From Ischnura elegans (lineage: Eukaryota > Arthropoda > Insecta > Odonata > Coenagrionidae), in NCBI RefSeq assembly GCF_921293095.1, contig NC_060246.1:138632198-138696197 (forward strand): a stretch of DNA of 64,000 nt, written 5' to 3'. The notes beneath the pieces were generated by a model. That model made no database searches. It had not been told where the DNA came from and saw nothing but the letters and a program-made list of their open reading frames with translations. This document shows, in pieces, positions 61,796-64,000 of the stretch (its first letter is position 1; the number at the start of each line of letters is the position of its first letter). The translations under genes and the position numbers were made by a program.

Positions 61796-62595
61796 TTTGC
61801 TTTGTAAACTTTTATAAAATGTATCCGGTTGCAGGATGGATCTTCGCAGTGAAACACTTGACCATATGTGACCATGTGAAGTATGCACCCAGGTAATGAT
61901 GATTTTTTACAGAAAAAAGTGCATTCTTAGAGTTCTAATTCATTCTATCTTCAAGTAAGTCACAAAATTGTAAATAGGAATGGATGAAGTAAAAAATTGT
62001 TTAGGTTAAGAATTCTTTTTAATCTGCGTATCCATTAATGTCTATTATTCCTTTTTAACATCCATTTCCTTATGCTTCATTCTTTTTTTTCATTTACAGT
62101 TATATTCTCTTGAATTTTCATTACATGTAGGACATATAAAAATCTCTCTTTATATTTCAAGCAATTATTAAGTTACATATACACCGTACAACACCCATTA
62201 TTCACACTCTGCTATGGTACTGCATTTTCTTTCATGGAGTCTAGAGCTAATCAAATACTTCTTCCATGCTTGAGGAAAAAATGTAAACCTAAAAGGAAAA
62301 CACCAGGAAGACAGTTTTTCATTCAATTTTTATGCATGGGTACTTAATGCTCAATCAACTTTTGAGATTATGTTAATATGTATATGGCATTAAAATTTTT
62401 GGATATTTCATCAATGTGATCAATTTTTGAGACAGCTAGTTTTATGTTTGCATAGCAGCTTTCTACATTGATGAAGAAGTGCTAATATAACCCTATAGAC
62501 AAGTTTTGTTAAATATTGAAATTATCTGCTTGTTGCCTGAGGCATTATGGAAAATAAGTGTGAATGAGCTTTCCTTTCCATCAGTTACAGTTGTT
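61796..62595. other. Intergenic DNA, no recognised feature
   Basis: AT-rich spacer upstream of the probable polyadenylation region of the SLC45-like gene. Nothing recognised. Confidence 0.45.
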
Positions 62596-62917
62596 TTTAT
62601 TGGATTCATCTCCAAGATTTACATGAAATTGATCATCAATCCTGTTAGCTTTAATAGAATGAAATTCAAATGTCTGGTCTTTCTCAATTCAGAATTATTT
62701 CCATGTGAACCATTGTCAAAAAAAGTTATGACCATCGTAATATAACATGTCATACTCAACCATGGTGCTTTCAGTGGGGTAAGCATGGTGACTGACTATT
62801 ATGTCACCGTTGAATGAAGGCACCTTTTGGAGTTAAGGTGATTCCAACAAACCATTATTGTCGTACCCATGAGCCTGAATCCAAGCTGAAATGATGGAAG
62901 GTGTGCGTAGGTTCACT
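62596..62917 (-). terminator. Putative 3' UTR of the SLC45-like gene
   Basis: Minus-strand sequence downstream of the stop codon, with an AATAAA on the minus strand at 62,596-62,601. This gives a 3' UTR of about 320 nt. Only the hexamer supports it. Confidence 0.35.
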
Positions 62918-64000
62918 TCATAAATCAAGATAAGTGACCTGAGTGGCTATAAGGGCACCACAGAAGCTGAGGAAGGCTGCCACTGCAACCACAGCTGTTG
63001 TGGAGCCAACGGCTGCCACAAGACTTCCCATGAAGCAGGAGAGAGTTAGCTGAGCAAGGAATACCATACTGCTCACTATGGCCACATCAGTGCCCAGGCC
63101 ACGAATCTGAGCATGTGTTCCTCCACCCTCTGCGAACTGCACAAAAATATTGAAAAAATACAACACTTTTTTAACAAAGCTAATTATTAACTATAGAATA
63201 GAAGTATATATACAAGGTCCAGGTTCTGGTACATATGTAGTCCTATTGAAATAACATTTGTATTTGATATTGCTAACCTCAAAGCCTTTCATTGATGAAT
63301 ATCCTTCTATAAGGAAATTTTCAAGGACTTGAGAAGGCTTGATATAACTGGAACCTTGCTAGTTGACTTAATTATTTTCAATATTTTTTGTATATTTGCA
63401 TTTCACAAGTATTTCTAATTTAGAGAAAATGTACCTCGAGTAACAGCTTTTCAGAATTCAGTCATTTTTCTTAATGTATGAACAGTTGAGACAAATGTTT
63501 ATTTAAGTCTTCTCTTTTTGTAATGTAGGAACCATTGTAAACATTCCTTACGATCATTGCTTGAGTGGAATTGAAATTATTGTATCAAAACTATATGATC
63601 AAACCAGTGGTGCAGCGAGGGGGGGGTTTTGGGGGATAAACCCCCCCCCCCCCAGAGCTCAGAGAAATTTTTAAGTTTAATCCATTTTACTTAATGGATT
63701 AGTATTCCTTATATATTAGTGTTAGGATTAATCTAATATCTCTCATAAAGCGGTAAAACTAGTCATTTTGAACCATTACTCTTAAAATTTTCTGGAGGAG
63801 GGCCCCCACAACTCCCACTTACCCTGGCAGATATGCAATACCCCCACACTCCAAAGTATTAGTTGCGCCTCAAACCCCCCCTAGCCTTAATTCTTAGCTG
63901 CGCCCCTGATCAATGCTATATGGGAGCAATTTAATGCATACTCACTGTTCCAGAAGCATGGTAGTGTGCTACAAGCAGATATGGCATGGTGAACAGAGTG
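62918..64000 (-). CDS. SLC45-family sugar/proton transporter, C-terminal exons (partial)
   Basis: Two coding exons are visible on the minus strand: 64,000-63,946 (continues beyond the window) and 63,136-62,918, joined in phase 0 by GT-AG. The visible 90 residues read LFTMPYLLVAHYHASGT, then FAEGGG, RGLGTDVAIVSSMVFLAQ, a hydrophobic segment LTLSCFMGSLVAAV, a second one TAVVAVAAFLSFCGALIA, and the end TQVTYLDL. This pattern is the last two membrane segments of SLC45 transporters (proton-coupled sucrose/glucose symporters, such as human SLC45A1-A4 and Drosophila slc45-1), major-facilitator proteins of the plasma or organelle membrane. The RGLGTDVAIVSSMVFLAQ block is the strongest marker. The stop codon is at 62,918-62,920. 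Upstream exons, including the conserved RxGRR-type loops, are outside the window, so the paralogue cannot be named. Confidence 0.9.
63605..63908. mobile_element. hAT-like MITE in the SLC45 intron, with G/C runs
   Basis: The ends are CAGTGGTGCAGCGAGGGGG and, on the minus strand, CAGGGGCGCAGCTAAGAATT, sharing CAG.GG.GCAGC. Runs of 8-14 G or C occur at the left (63,618-63,653) and C-runs recur at the right. Flanks share GATCAA (63,597-63,602 and 63,908-63,913), but a clean 8-bp duplication is not visible. It starts 37 nt inside the intron from the donor of the upstream SLC45 exon. No coding capacity. Confidence 0.6.

Noticed and set aside
63137-63166. Upstream Met codon extending the SLC45 exon (MLYFFNIFVQ...)
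   Set aside because: These residues come from the intron. A good acceptor (TTTTTGTGCAG) precedes TTC at 63,136, and the upstream exon ending at 63,946 joins in phase.
1-64000. CRISPR arrays, rRNA genes, retroviral or LTR elements, Polintons
   Set aside because: No spaced identical short repeats, no rRNA-like blocks, no LTR pairs, and no capsid, envelope or polymerase motifs were seen. The mobile DNA recognised is TIR-type or SINE/LINE-like.

Overview
The window looks like an AT-rich chromosome segment from an arthropod, most likely an insect. Genes are spliced, with 74 bp to 4 kb introns. Intergenic DNA is long and packed with pogo/Tigger, hAT-like and piggyBac DNA transposons and tRNA-derived SINEs. 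The proteins are animal-type, and I saw no bacterial, organellar or CRISPR features. The exact order cannot be read from the sequence.

Positions 1-26,980 are gene-poor. I found no convincing coding exon there. The region holds two hAT MITEs with perfect 8-bp target duplications (15,784 and 18,141), two minus-strand SINE-like copies, several direct or tandem duplications, two long hairpins (8,845 and 10,651) and four GC/CpG-rich patches (about 5.64, 8.09, 13.86 and 21.66 kb). The patch at 21.66-22.9 kb is the best candidate for a promoter or untranslated first exon.

Positions 27,000-48,850 hold two complete head-to-head housekeeping genes. On the minus strand is a CANT1-type calcium-activated nucleotidase (apyrase) with 4 coding exons and 404 residues. 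On the plus strand is a LUC7L3-type U1 snRNP splicing factor with 8 coding exons and 424 residues. Their start codons are 361 bp apart, so they probably share a bidirectional promoter. Their introns carry pogo/Tigger-type elements. One of these ends only 13 bp before LUC7L3 exon 4 and so appears to supply part of the 3' splice signal.

Positions 49,300-61,800 are a transposon graveyard. It includes a three-level nested element with an interrupted 113-bp satellite-like array, a broken piggyBac copy still flanked by TTAA, and an element whose core matches the one in LUC7L3 intron 3 although its ends differ.

Positions 62,600-64,000 hold the 3' end of a minus-strand SLC45-type sugar/proton transporter that runs off the window. 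I see no operon-like or clustered system. The most interesting features are how transposons shape gene architecture, not a new protein system.
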